Shown piece after piece: positions 36,554-46,280 of a stretch of 64,000 nucleotides of DNA; within the stretch, counting starts at the first letter, position 1; every line of letters starts with the position of its first letter. The position numbers were made by a program, and so were the translations under genes. Source of the stretch: CAZSBB01 sp964605235 (GTDB lineage Bacteria > Planctomycetota > Phycisphaerae > Phycisphaerales > Phycisphaeraceae); NCBI GenBank assembly GCA_964605235.1, contig CAZSBB010000034.1:4705-68704 (forward strand), in the 5' to 3' direction. The notes beneath the pieces were generated by a model, which ran no database searches, was not told the origin of the DNA, and saw nothing but the letters and a program-made list of their open reading frames with translations.

Positions 36554-38170
36554 TCACCTGGTCAACCGGGGCAGTCGCCGGAACCAGTTGCCGTCCCGCG
36601 CCACCCGCTCGGCTTCATAGAAACCCAGGCCGCCGCTGCCCCAGTGGGCCCACTTTCGCACCAGTTGCTCATATGCCCCCGGGCCCTCGTCCCCGGCACG
36701 CTCGACCCATTGGTGCAGCAATTCCATCATGTGCACCGTCGGCACGCCCTGACGCCGCGCCAACTCGATGATCGGGCGGCTGTCGGCGTCGACGGCGTTG
36801 CGCCCCCGGTGGTGCTGGAGCAGCAGCAGGTCCACCAGCTTCTCATCCAGCCAGCTGGCGACATCCGCGCCGTCGAACAACGCCACCTCCAGCGTGTTGC
36901 CGATGCGCGCTGAGAGTTGCACCGCATCGCCGTAGCGGGTCTGCAGTTCCGCGCGAACCAGCTTTACGAATTGGGTGAAAGGTTGAGCCCGGAACTGGAG
37001 CCACTGCGGCAGCAGGGTGTCCAGGTCCACCGGCTCGACGGTGCGAACGTCGATGCCGGTCTGCTGCTGGAACTGCTGCACCAGGTGTTCGGGGTAGGAC
37101 ACCATGGGCGGATGGCGCTGCAGGTCCAGGCACAGGCCGTCGAAGTCGTGGAAAAGGTCGCACCATTCGCCGATGACCTGTAAGCGCTGCTGACGGACGG
37201 CCTCGAAGGAGAAGTCCAGCCCGGAGCCGGTGCGCTGCCCGGACTTGTAGGTGTGCCAGAGTTCGGGGTGATCGACGCTGAACTGACTGGCGTTGTAAGG
37301 GGTCTGGCCGTGGTAGAACGCGATGGCCCATTCCGCCAGCCATTCGTTGTTGATGCGGTAGCTGGCGACGTACTTCATGCCGGCGCGGCGGACGCCGTCG
37401 ATCAGGCGCTGCGTGCCCGCCACCACGCCCACGTCCGGCCAGTCCTCCGGCAGACACCAGTTGGCTTTGGAACGATGCCCCGGCGGCGGGCTGGGAATGC
37501 GGCGGGCGGCGTGGCTCCACCCGGCGCTGCCGTGCGCCACCTGGTCGAAGAAGTGCGTGAACCCCATGTCCGCCATCTGGTGCAGAAAATCCTGGACGGG
37601 GGCGAAGTCGTGGGCTTGCAGCGTCTCGGCGACGAGGATGCCCAGGTCCACCAGAGCGACGACCCGCGGCGGCTCGGACCAGGGCAACGGCATCGCCGGC
37701 TCGGAATCGGCAGCGCTGAACCGCACCTCGACCAGCGCTGCTTCCACTTCCGTGCCCTTGCTGATCTCGATCCACGGCGTGTGAGGCGGGATCGTCAGGG
37801 CATAAGTGGTCCACTGGGCGGCGGCTCCCGCGGCGACGGCTTCGGCTTCCACGCCGGGGCGGCAGTTGAACGTGGGGTGCGCCAGGGTCACGGGGCAGCG
37901 CGAGCCCGGATGCCGGACCCGCAGATGGTTGAACCAGCCCGGCAGGCACCAGCCGGTGACGTGGACCTCCAGGGGTTGATCGCTATCTGGAGCAGGAACT
38001 CGCAGCGGCGGCACATCCGCGAAGCGTGGCGCCAGCAGCAGGTCGGGATGCCGCTGCTCCACGCCCGGCTCCAGATACCACCGCCGCGCCATCCGCTCCA
38101 CTGCCGTCACCGCCTGGCAGGCCTCGATGGACAACAGGTCACGCGCACGCAGAATCATCGGCAAGGACAC
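36554..38170 (-). CDS. Cytoplasmic TIM-barrel glycoside hydrolase-like protein of unknown family
   Basis: About 538 residues from a GTG at 38170, which has an AAGGAG site 6 bases upstream; the ATG at 38158 and the ORF start at 38203 lack one. Residues about 50-180 form a beta-rich domain. The remainder looks like an (alpha/beta)8 barrel of the GHL10/alpha-amylase-superfamily kind: MGFTHFFDQVAHG, VDGVRRAGMKYVASYRINNEW and FDGLCLDLQRHPPMVSYP resemble barrel strands with carboxylates. No signal peptide. It is divergent from the DUF4838 operon and 104 bases upstream of regulator A. The family was not identified, so function is inferred. Confidence 0.6.
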   Translation of the reverse strand: MSLPMILRARDLLSIEACQAVTAVERMARRWYLEPGVEQRHPDLLLAPRFADVPPLRVPAPDSDQPLEVHVTGWCLPGWFNHLRVRHPGSRCPVTLAHPTFNCRPGVEAEAVAAGAAAQWTTYALTIPPHTPWIEISKGTEVEAALVEVRFSAADSEPAMPLPWSEPPRVVALVDLGILVAETLQAHDFAPVQDFLHQMADMGFTHFFDQVAHGSAGWSHAARRIPSPPPGHRSKANWCLPEDWPDVGVVAGTQRLIDGVRRAGMKYVASYRINNEWLAEWAIAFYHGQTPYNASQFSVDHPELWHTYKSGQRTGSGLDFSFEAVRQQRLQVIGEWCDLFHDFDGLCLDLQRHPPMVSYPEHLVQQFQQQTGIDVRTVEPVDLDTLLPQWLQFRAQPFTQFVKLVRAELQTRYGDAVQLSARIGNTLEVALFDGADVASWLDEKLVDLLLLQHHRGRNAVDADSRPIIELARRQGVPTVHMMELLHQWVERAGDEGPGAYEQLVRKWAHWGSGGLGFYEAERVARDGNWFRRLPRLTR

Positions 38171-38278
38171 GCTCAACTCCTTCTCGCCCGGCGGGCTCGG
38201 CACTTGCGAGCGCCAACCGAGGTCATATCATACCGTTGTCCAGCATAATTGTCTGCCGCCCGCAAGGAGCCGCGCCCG

Positions 38279-40756
38279 ATGAATCCACAACGCCTGCGCC
38301 ATGTCGTGGTGAGTTGCCTGCTGTCGCTGCTGGGCGGACTGATGCCCGCGACGGCCAGCGCTGAGTTGGTGCTCGCCGCCCCCGGGCAGGCGCCGGCGCC
38401 GCTGTTCTCCCGCAGCTACCCCGGCGATGAACGACGGTTTCAGGTTCACAATGCCGCTAAGAAGCTGGCGGAGTACCTGGAGCAGATCGGCGGTCAGAAG
38501 CACCAGGTCGATCGCGGCGAGCCTGATCCCGCCAAACCCCACATCATGCTGGAGCGGGTCCGTCGGGAAGACCTCGGCGACGGTCAGCGCGACAGCTTCG
38601 AGATCATCGTCACCGACGCCAACGTCACCTTGCGGGCGAACTCGGAGCGGGCGGTCTTCTTCATGGTCTTCGAGTTCCTCCGCCAGCACCTGGGCTGCCA
38701 GTGGCTGTCCAGTGATGAAGAAGTCGTGCCCAAACAGGACCGCATCGCGCTGCAACCGGGGCGGACGCTGATGGTCCCGGCGTTTGATTACTTTCACCTG
38801 TACAACCTGGAAGCGACCAGCGGCTACCACCAGTACCAGATTCGTGGCTACGGCACGCTGCGCTTCACCGGCAATCACACGCTCTATCCGTTGCTCCAGA
38901 AAGCCGGCGCGGCCAACCCGCACTTTTATCCGATGAACGACAAAGGCGAGCGGAAAGCCAACAACCTGCACTTCTGCTATCTCGCCGACGGCATCGTCGA
39001 CGCCTTGACCGAGGCGCTCGCCGCGGAGGTCGAACAGCGTAAAGGGAATGTCGAGGATTACATCTATTTCGCGGGCATGGGCGACTGGTATGGCGGGACG
39101 TGCCAGTGCCCGGCCTGCAAGGCGGTGTACGAGGAGGAAGCCTGGCAACATCCCGACGGGCGGCGGCTGCCGGGCGTCACGGCGACGCTGCTGCGGATGA
39201 TCAATGCGACCGCCGAGAAACTGGAACAGCGCTACCCCGGCGTGCAGGTGGGCACTTTTGCCTACATGTCGCTGGAGGCCCCGCCGGCGAAGACCGTGCC
39301 GGGCCGCAACGTGCACATCTGGGTGCCGCGTCTGCGTCACGACACCATCCGCCCGGTGGATGATCCTCAGAGCGGCAACGCCAGTTACTTTGGCAACCTG
39401 CAGCGCTGGTGCGAACTGGCGCCGGGACGGGTGCACGTGTGGGACTACGGCGGCAGCTTCGACAACTTCCTGATGCCGTTCCCCGCATTGCGCAGCATCG
39501 CCCGCAACATTCAGGTCTACCATCGGCTGGGAGTCGCGGGGGTGATGGTCCAGGGCAACTATGTCAGCACCGGCGGCGACCAGAATGTGCTGAAAAACGC
39601 GGTGTTCGCGCAGCTGCTGTGGGATCCGCAGCAGGACGCCGAGAAGTTGATCGACGATTTCTGCCGGACGTACTACGGCCCGGCGGCGGATCTGGTGCAG
39701 CAGTACCTGCGGACGCTCGAAGCCGGCGCCCGCAAGCCCGGCAAGCCGATCGACGAGATGGCCAACGCCCGCAAGGCATTTCTCACGGATGAATTGCTGG
39801 CGGAACTGGAAGCGCTCATCGCGCGGGCGGTCACCGCTGCCGGCGCTGAGCCCTACATCCGCCGGGTGCGGGAACTGGGCGCGGGCATCGAGGCGGCGCG
39901 GCTGTGGAGCACCGGACCGCTGGAGGAGAGAAACGGCCAACTGATCCGCACGGACCTGGGTGGCTACACGTATGAGCGCGCCAAGGCGTTGGAGTCGCAC
40001 CTGCGCGGCGCCAGTCCGCGGGAATGGGGCGACGGCTGGGCGTACCGGCTGGATTTCCTGCGCCTGCACGGCGGGCCGGTGCATACGTTCAAGCGCGGCC
40101 GGCTGGAAGTGAAAGCGGCGCCGGCGCAGTTCGGCCGCATCGGACCGGTCACCTGGGATGGCCAGGTGGTGATCGAACAGATGATCGATCGGCCGGACCT
40201 GGGCGTACGCTTCATGGAGACGCTCGGCGAACCCACCGCCACCGGGGTGGCGATGGAAGGGCCGGTCGGCGTCGGACACTGGGGATCGAGTTCCCGTATC
40301 CACACCGGTCGCCGCGCCGTGGAAGTCACCGCCACCAACGCCTTCACCGTGCGCGGCTGGTTGCGCCGGGACACCAAGAACACGCTGCAGACCGGCGTCA
40401 CGGCGACCAGCGAGTTCGCTCCGCAAGTCCAGCAGCAACCGACCCGGATCCAATGGCGCAACAATCGGCAACGCTGGGCGGAACTGCCGCCTGGCACGGA
40501 CAAGGAGCCCGCTCGTGAACTGGACGCCACCGCCCTGCGCGTCCGCGTCGGCTCCTTCCACGTCAACTTCGAGTGGCACGGCGAGGACGAACTGCAGGAG
40601 ATGCCGCTGGAAGTCCGCGCCTGGACCGATCCCAAAACCAAGCGTGTCATCACCGGCATCGTCGTGCCGCCCCGACTCTTTCCCGCCGACGCCATGTCGC
40701 TGTATCTGGTCCAGAACGTTCGGCTCACTCCCGCCGCTGGTGGAACCAACCCATGA
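38279..40756 (+). CDS. Exported DUF4838 protein, putative glycoside hydrolase
   Basis: The ATG at 38279, 9 bases after AAGGAG, gives a signal peptide (SCLLSLLGGLMPATASAEL) and 825 residues. An N-terminal alpha/beta domain (to about 150), as in GH20/GH84-like proteins, precedes a barrel-type domain with GDWYGGTCQCPACKAVY, the C-x-C-x2-C signature of DUF4838. A C-terminal beta domain follows from about 580. DUF4838 proteins occur in glycan-degrading loci and are thought to be glycosidases. The gene heads a four-gene plus-strand operon and its stop overlaps the next start by 4 bases. Confidence 0.8.
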   Translation: MNPQRLRHVVVSCLLSLLGGLMPATASAELVLAAPGQAPAPLFSRSYPGDERRFQVHNAAKKLAEYLEQIGGQKHQVDRGEPDPAKPHIMLERVRREDLGDGQRDSFEIIVTDANVTLRANSERAVFFMVFEFLRQHLGCQWLSSDEEVVPKQDRIALQPGRTLMVPAFDYFHLYNLEATSGYHQYQIRGYGTLRFTGNHTLYPLLQKAGAANPHFYPMNDKGERKANNLHFCYLADGIVDALTEALAAEVEQRKGNVEDYIYFAGMGDWYGGTCQCPACKAVYEEEAWQHPDGRRLPGVTATLLRMINATAEKLEQRYPGVQVGTFAYMSLEAPPAKTVPGRNVHIWVPRLRHDTIRPVDDPQSGNASYFGNLQRWCELAPGRVHVWDYGGSFDNFLMPFPALRSIARNIQVYHRLGVAGVMVQGNYVSTGGDQNVLKNAVFAQLLWDPQQDAEKLIDDFCRTYYGPAADLVQQYLRTLEAGARKPGKPIDEMANARKAFLTDELLAELEALIARAVTAAGAEPYIRRVRELGAGIEAARLWSTGPLEERNGQLIRTDLGGYTYERAKALESHLRGASPREWGDGWAYRLDFLRLHGGPVHTFKRGRLEVKAAPAQFGRIGPVTWDGQVVIEQMIDRPDLGVRFMETLGEPTATGVAMEGPVGVGHWGSSSRIHTGRRAVEVTATNAFTVRGWLRRDTKNTLQTGVTATSEFAPQVQQQPTRIQWRNNRQRWAELPPGTDKEPARELDATALRVRVGSFHVNFEWHGEDELQEMPLEVRAWTDPKTKRVITGIVVPPRLFPADAMSLYLVQNVRLTPAAGGTNP

Positions 40757-43596
40757 AATCCTTGCTCGCACTGGCCTGCCTGCTGCTCGCCTCAGCCGCC
40801 GCCGCCGCGCCGCCGACGCTCGACTGGATGCCGTTGCGCCAGGCCGTCACCGTTTACATTCCCAATCCTGAAGGCCGGGCGCTGACGGTTGCGGTCCGTC
40901 GGGTGGATCTCAACCTGTTCTGTCAGGGCCCGCAGACGATGCTGGTCAAGCTCTACGGCCCGGAAGGCGAAGTGCTGCAGCATGCCGAGGTTCCCGACGA
41001 CGGCGTGACCTGCGGCAGTTACCAGCAGGCGCGGGCGGGTTGGGATCATGAGCTGTGGGCGCAGGGCGGTCTGCGCGCGATCGGCGCTGAGCCGCTGTAT
41101 GACGATGAGCGCTTCTTCGATCCTGCCCGGCTGGCAAGCCTGCCCGCCCAGGAAGTGCGGATAGACGTTCCGGCTGGACAACCGGGGGTGCACCAGTTGC
41201 TGCTGGCGGGTTGTGATGATCATGTGGTGCAGGTCGCCCTCACGCCTGACCGCGGCGTTGGGGTGCTCGGGCATCCGGACTTCGCGGTGATCCGCCCCGA
41301 CGGTCGGCCGCGCTGGCTCTACGTGCCGCCGCTGCCGGACTACGTGCAGCCGGCCGATGTCCTGGACCTCTGGCTGGTGGAGCACGGCTACCCGCGGCAG
41401 GCCACGGTCACCGTGTCGCACGAAGGCAAGCCTTTGACCTTCACCAACGCCCTCACACCCGCAGAAACAACCCGGCTGACAGCCGGGCAGGGGTTGGGGC
41501 AGTTCAAGCTCAAGGATCCCCTGCCGCCGGCGGGAGCGCTGCTGAAGCTGGACATCGTGGGGCAACGGCGGTTTCTGCTGCGCGTCCATGGCGTGCCCGG
41601 CATCCTCTGCCCGGACGAGGCCACCGCCCGAGCCATCGCCGGCGGAATCACCCGACTGCCCAACGGCCCGGCGGTGTCGTTGCCCTTCCAACGCAAGCTC
41701 TGGGACAGCCTGACTCACCTCAAGGCCGAGGATTTTCGCGTGTCGGTCGAACCCGGCAAGTGGTATCAACCCGACCGACAGGAACTGGCCCGGCTCAAGG
41801 CGCTGGCGTGGGAACGCAGCCACGATCCCAAGGCGGTGGACCGCACCCTGGCGGCGGTGAACAAGCTGCTGGACCAGACCCAGCCCTTCGACCTGCACCG
41901 TTTCATGCAGGGGTTGTCGATCAAGAGTGCCGCCGCCAACGATCTGATGTTGTTCTACCTGCTGCCACTGGAAGGCAACCAACTGGCGGGCAACGCCGCG
42001 GTGCGGAATCTGGTGTTGCTGGCGCTGGCGCAGCAATGGTTGCGGATCCGCGCCGGCGATGTCGTCTACGAACCGACCGAGCTGAACCTGGCGTACGCCG
42101 AAGGCTTCCACTGGAACTGGTGGGAAACGCTGCTGTACCTCCAACCTGCGCTGTCCCCCGCGACCCGGGAGGCTTTCCAGCAGGGCGTCGCCCGCGTGGC
42201 GGATCGATTGGCGTACGCCAACGGCCTGGAACTGGTGCTGTCCAATGGTCGCACCACCATTCCGCTGAATCTTTTTCATGCCTCCCTGATCTGCCAGGAG
42301 CCGCGCTTCGCGGAACTGTCACGGTTGTACCTGCAACGGATGATGAACGCGCAGGATGGTCCCCACAGCGGCTGGTCGCCGTCGGGTTACTTCCGCGAGC
42401 ACTTTGGCGCTGACGGCGGATACTGCACTTATCCGCTCTATCAGCTGGGTCGACTGTATGCGCTGAGCAAGGACCCGGCGGTGCTGGACGCCATGGATCG
42501 GCTGTGTCGCTGGATCGCCCACACCACGTTTCCAGCAGGCGACAAGCTGATCGGGCCCACCTCATGGAACGCCCGCATCGACATGTCCGCCGGCGAACAT
42601 GTGTGGGGCGATGGGCAGAAGTTCATCGCCGCGCAGTCGCCCTGGGCGGCGCGGCTGTATCGGCGTCATCCCAACACCGCCAAGCTGCTGGACCTGCCCG
42701 ACCCGAAGCTGACCGCCCCGGCGCCGCAGCTGCCCACGCTGTTGATGACGCCCTACACCCGCAACGTGCGCCCGGAGGCGGATTGGCCCTGCGAGTCGAG
42801 GGAGCCGGCGTTCGTGGATATCGGTGAGGGCGGCGAGTTTTTCGCCGTCAACCGCGGTTCGTACTACGCCCTGACCTACGCCGGGAAACGTCCCCCGTTC
42901 TGGATGGACCACTTTCTCGGTGGCGTGATGGGCATGACCGGGGGCGGGCTGACGGGTTTGTACATCCGGGGTGTGGGTCCGGTGCTGCTGGGCCGCCAAA
43001 GCAAGCAGTATGGCCAGCCGCTGGAACAGTGGCGGCAGATGGCGGCGCCGGCGGTGGTGGGGGTGATGAGCGACGGTCGGGTGTTCCACACCGGCGTCAG
43101 CCGCTGCACGCCGGTGGCGCAGCCGGACCAGTGGACCCTGACGGTCAGCGGCGAAGCGGTGACAGCGCCGGTGAACTTCACCCGGCAGTACCGCTTCGAC
43201 GCCGAGGTCATCCGCGCCCAGGCGAACCTCACCGCAGCGGATCTGCACCGCGACGTGTTCCAGTATCAGGTTCACTTCAACAAGCCGACGCTGGCGATCC
43301 GCGAAGCCTGGGAGGTCGTGCCGCTGTGGTCGGCATTGCCCGGCGCTCAGCTGACAGGTCAGGACGCAGCCGGCGCCGCGGTGGAACTGTCCGCCACGGA
43401 AGGGCGATTGGTCAAGACGATTTCACTGATCACCGCGTCCGGCGGCGTGCGGCTGGAACTGGAGCAGGCGACGGAAGTGAAGCTGGCGGAAGGCAAGCTC
43501 AGCGCCGTCTACCTGCTGATGGGCCGGGACCTGCCGACGGACGGCGGGACGGCAAGCATCCGTTACGTCCTGAAGCCGGTGATCGGTGCGAAATAA
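40753..43596 (+). CDS. Large exported protein of unknown function (paralogue B)
   Basis: A 947-residue protein with a signal peptide (MKSLLALACLLLASAAAAA). It shares domain order and many local motifs with paralogue A at 27750-30752: QGPQTML, PDDGVTCG, LRVHGVPGILC, LPFQRKLWDSL and RGVGPVLLGR. A central helical region (about 370-640) contains GFHWNWWETLLYLQPALSP and GPHSGWSPSGYFREHFGADGGYCTYPLYQLGRLY, as in alpha-toroid lyases, and beta-sheet rich C-terminal domains follow. Coupled to the DUF4838 gene by ATGA overlap. A role in degrading an exported or environmental glycan is inferred from context. Confidence 0.72.
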   Translation: MKSLLALACLLLASAAAAAPPTLDWMPLRQAVTVYIPNPEGRALTVAVRRVDLNLFCQGPQTMLVKLYGPEGEVLQHAEVPDDGVTCGSYQQARAGWDHELWAQGGLRAIGAEPLYDDERFFDPARLASLPAQEVRIDVPAGQPGVHQLLLAGCDDHVVQVALTPDRGVGVLGHPDFAVIRPDGRPRWLYVPPLPDYVQPADVLDLWLVEHGYPRQATVTVSHEGKPLTFTNALTPAETTRLTAGQGLGQFKLKDPLPPAGALLKLDIVGQRRFLLRVHGVPGILCPDEATARAIAGGITRLPNGPAVSLPFQRKLWDSLTHLKAEDFRVSVEPGKWYQPDRQELARLKALAWERSHDPKAVDRTLAAVNKLLDQTQPFDLHRFMQGLSIKSAAANDLMLFYLLPLEGNQLAGNAAVRNLVLLALAQQWLRIRAGDVVYEPTELNLAYAEGFHWNWWETLLYLQPALSPATREAFQQGVARVADRLAYANGLELVLSNGRTTIPLNLFHASLICQEPRFAELSRLYLQRMMNAQDGPHSGWSPSGYFREHFGADGGYCTYPLYQLGRLYALSKDPAVLDAMDRLCRWIAHTTFPAGDKLIGPTSWNARIDMSAGEHVWGDGQKFIAAQSPWAARLYRRHPNTAKLLDLPDPKLTAPAPQLPTLLMTPYTRNVRPEADWPCESREPAFVDIGEGGEFFAVNRGSYYALTYAGKRPPFWMDHFLGGVMGMTGGGLTGLYIRGVGPVLLGRQSKQYGQPLEQWRQMAAPAVVGVMSDGRVFHTGVSRCTPVAQPDQWTLTVSGEAVTAPVNFTRQYRFDAEVIRAQANLTAADLHRDVFQYQVHFNKPTLAIREAWEVVPLWSALPGAQLTGQDAAGAAVELSATEGRLVKTISLITASGGVRLELEQATEVKLAEGKLSAVYLLMGRDLPTDGGTASIRYVLKPVIGAK

Positions 43597-43611
43597 GCAG
43601 GAGTCTCTTTC

Positions 43612-44352
43612 ATGGCGGAAGTGGTGCGTTACCGGGAGTCGTTCGACGCCGGCTGCGGAGGCTGGACGGCGTGGCAGGCCGGCGGCGGTGGACCGCGCCC
43701 GCTGAAGATCGTGGATGGTGCCGCGCGGTCTGAATCGCCATGGGGCATCGACTTCAACCACGCGCCGCCCGGCGCCGGCTATCTGCACCTGCTGTATGTG
43801 CTGCTCACTGGCATCCGCACCCGCAGCGTGGACGCCATTACGCCCGGCAACCGGTTTCAGGACGACGGCTACCCGCTGGACTTCCGCGACGCGACGATGC
43901 GGGTGCGGGTCCGCGGCGAACTGGACCGCAAGGGCAGCCAACTCTTGCTGCTGGTGCAGGCGGACCTGCCGGCTCCCGGGCCACGGGTCAACCTGGTGCT
44001 CCACCGTGATCCGATCGTGGTCCAGCCGCAGTGGACCGAGACGACGCTGACCCTCAGCAGCGACGACACGGCGTGGACCTGTCTGGGGACCTGCGGCCAG
44101 AACGCCGATTGCGAGCGCTACGGCTGCGGTCCGGCGGAACAGGTGCTGGCCAACCTCAATGTCGATCTCATCCTCGTGCTGTTCCCGCTCGATGTCGCGC
44201 CCGCAGTGCCGGTTGCTGGCGATCCTCATCGCCTGCGGGCCGGCAGGGACTATCCCGTGCAGACCGATCGGCTGCCCCAGGGCTGGGTGGAACTGGATTG
44301 GATCGAATGGGAATACCGGCCGGGGGTCACGATGCGGAAGGGGAGAGCATGA
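43612..44352 (+). CDS. Beta-sandwich (concanavalin/CBM-like) protein
   Basis: A 246-residue protein beginning MAEVVRYRESFDAGCGGWTAW, the FDxxxxGW opening of LamG/CBM-type jelly rolls (seen in exported glycan-binding modules). DFRDATMRVRVRGELDRKGSQLLLLVQA and WVELDWIEWEYRP fit successive strands. There is no signal peptide, so it is either cytoplasmic or exported by another route. It follows paralogue B by 15 bases and overlaps the next gene by 4 bases. Function not recognised beyond probable carbohydrate binding. Confidence 0.6.
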   Translation: MAEVVRYRESFDAGCGGWTAWQAGGGGPRPLKIVDGAARSESPWGIDFNHAPPGAGYLHLLYVLLTGIRTRSVDAITPGNRFQDDGYPLDFRDATMRVRVRGELDRKGSQLLLLVQADLPAPGPRVNLVLHRDPIVVQPQWTETTLTLSSDDTAWTCLGTCGQNADCERYGCGPAEQVLANLNVDLILVLFPLDVAPAVPVAGDPHRLRAGRDYPVQTDRLPQGWVELDWIEWEYRPGVTMRKGRA

Positions 44353-46169
44353 CGGCGTGGCGTGGCAGGATCGACGATCTGGGCGTGGCGGCGCGCGGGG
44401 ACATGTGGATGGACTGGCGGCTGGGCCGGTTGCCCGACGGCGGCGAATGCCTGCTGACGGTGCTGGCGCGCGGCGGCGTGATGCTGCTGCACCCGGGTCG
44501 GGGTATCGCCATTCAGGTCCAGGCGGAACGGCCCATCGCCTCCGGCTGGGGCATGTGTCAGGATTCGCGCGGCGGCATCTGGCATACCGATTACGGGCAG
44601 CGCGGCCCGGCGAGCCTGTTCCACTGGGACGCCAGCGGCCGCCAGTCCCGCTTCATCGCCGACCTGCCCGTCCGTTACGTCATGGCGATCGAGGCGCTTC
44701 CCGATGGCAGCCTCGTCACCGGCTCAAGCACCACGCCCACGCTGCTGCGCAGCCGTGACGGCCAGACCTGGAGCGCGCTGGCGCACTGGTCCGGCGGCGG
44801 CGCCAAAGTCCTCCGCTACGCCAGCGACGGCGTGCTCTACGCCCTGACCAGCGAGCAGGATCAAGAGCTCGTGCTGGCGATCAGTCCGTCGGGCGCCGTC
44901 AGCGAAGTCTGCCGCATTCGGCTGACGAATCCGGTGGACTGGCATCATGTGCTGAAGCTGGACCGCGCGGGTGTGGCCCAGGTGTACGATCCTGACCTGG
45001 GCGCCTGGCGGCGCGTGGTGGATGGGCAGGCCGAGCCGATCCCGGCGCTGCCGACCGGGCTGACCCGAGTCCAGCAATGGCCTTGCATCGGGGTGGCGGA
45101 TACCGGCGTGATCGCGCCGCTGGTGTTCGAGGATGGATCCAGAGTGGTGTCGCTGCACGAGCGGCGGATGCAATGGCGCGACGCGGCGGGCGCCCTGCAC
45201 ACCTGGGACATCCCGCGCCAGGATTCACCCCTGCGAATCTTCAGTGTCGCCGCCGGCCTGGGACGCATCTGGGGCGGAACGTTCATTCCCCTGTCGCTGT
45301 TCAGCTATCAACCGGACCACGGCGGATTCGAAACGCTGGGCAATCCCACACGCTCCTCCTCCGGGGAAATCTACAGCATCGTCGCCAGCGGCGAGCGCCT
45401 CTTGCTGGGCAGCTACGCCCATGCGTCGGTCACGGCGGTCTGGCCCCATCAGCCCACGCCCGCGGGCGTCCGGGCGCGTGAACTGGGACTGATCCAGGAT
45501 TCGCCCTTGCTGCACCGCCCCCGCAGTGCGACGGTGGATCGCCTGGGCGTCGCGTACTTCGCCGCCAACGACAGCAAGGGACACGGGGCGTGCAGCGCCG
45601 TGGCCGCGGTGCTGCCGGATTCGGATCAACTCGAACGCTGGCCGCTGCCGGGCATCGAACTCAGCGCCATTGCCGCGCTCCCGGGTCGGGGCCAACTGCT
45701 GGCGGCATACCGGGCGCAGGATGACCCGCAACTGCGCGTGGCGATCCTTGATTTCCCCAACCGGCGCTTCCTCGTCCAAACCCGCCTGCTGCGCGACCAA
45801 GGCAGCATCACCGCCATGCTCATGCTGCCCGACGGCACGGCCGTGCTCCAGCACGATTACCGCGCCAGCCTGATCCACTTCGATCCCCGGCCCGGCGCGT
45901 TCAAGCCGCTGGCCGAGCCCCTCGAACTGCACATGGGCGACCTGTGCCACAACAGCCTGGCGCTGCATCCCTCCGGTGGCGTGCTGGGCCTGAGCAACCG
46001 CTGCGTCTTTGCCGTCGACCTGCACGCGCGGCGCGCGGATGTGGTTGCGGAATACGAAGATCTGGCGGCGGGCAATTTTTACCGGTTCGGGCTGGCGCCG
46101 GGCGACGCTGGCGACTGGTACTTCGGCAACGGTCCGCAGTTGATGCGGTTGCGGTCGGCTGCCAAGTGA
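44349..46169 (+). CDS. Putative beta-propeller protein
   Basis: A 606-residue protein made of recurrent short repeats such as GMCQDSRGGIWHTDYG, AIEALPDGSLVTGSS, VLRYASDGVLYALTS and AMLMLPDGTAVLQHD, spaced about 45-60 residues apart, as in six- to eight-bladed propellers. No signal peptide and no catalytic motif are apparent. It is the last gene of the DUF4838 operon and overlaps the beta-sandwich gene by 4 bases. Propellers in such loci include lyases, glycoside phosphorylases and sensors; none can be assigned here. Confidence 0.6.
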   Translation: MTAWRGRIDDLGVAARGDMWMDWRLGRLPDGGECLLTVLARGGVMLLHPGRGIAIQVQAERPIASGWGMCQDSRGGIWHTDYGQRGPASLFHWDASGRQSRFIADLPVRYVMAIEALPDGSLVTGSSTTPTLLRSRDGQTWSALAHWSGGGAKVLRYASDGVLYALTSEQDQELVLAISPSGAVSEVCRIRLTNPVDWHHVLKLDRAGVAQVYDPDLGAWRRVVDGQAEPIPALPTGLTRVQQWPCIGVADTGVIAPLVFEDGSRVVSLHERRMQWRDAAGALHTWDIPRQDSPLRIFSVAAGLGRIWGGTFIPLSLFSYQPDHGGFETLGNPTRSSSGEIYSIVASGERLLLGSYAHASVTAVWPHQPTPAGVRARELGLIQDSPLLHRPRSATVDRLGVAYFAANDSKGHGACSAVAAVLPDSDQLERWPLPGIELSAIAALPGRGQLLAAYRAQDDPQLRVAILDFPNRRFLVQTRLLRDQGSITAMLMLPDGTAVLQHDYRASLIHFDPRPGAFKPLAEPLELHMGDLCHNSLALHPSGGVLGLSNRCVFAVDLHARRADVVAEYEDLAAGNFYRFGLAPGDAGDWYFGNGPQLMRLRSAAK

Positions 46170-46280
46170 AGCTCATGATCCGCCCGGGAGGCCCACGCCA
46201 CAGGCGCTTGCGCCCGCGCCAGCGCTCCACCGAGTCGTGCTGAGCCGGTGTACGCCTGCGGGACCGGGGTTCCGCGCTGC

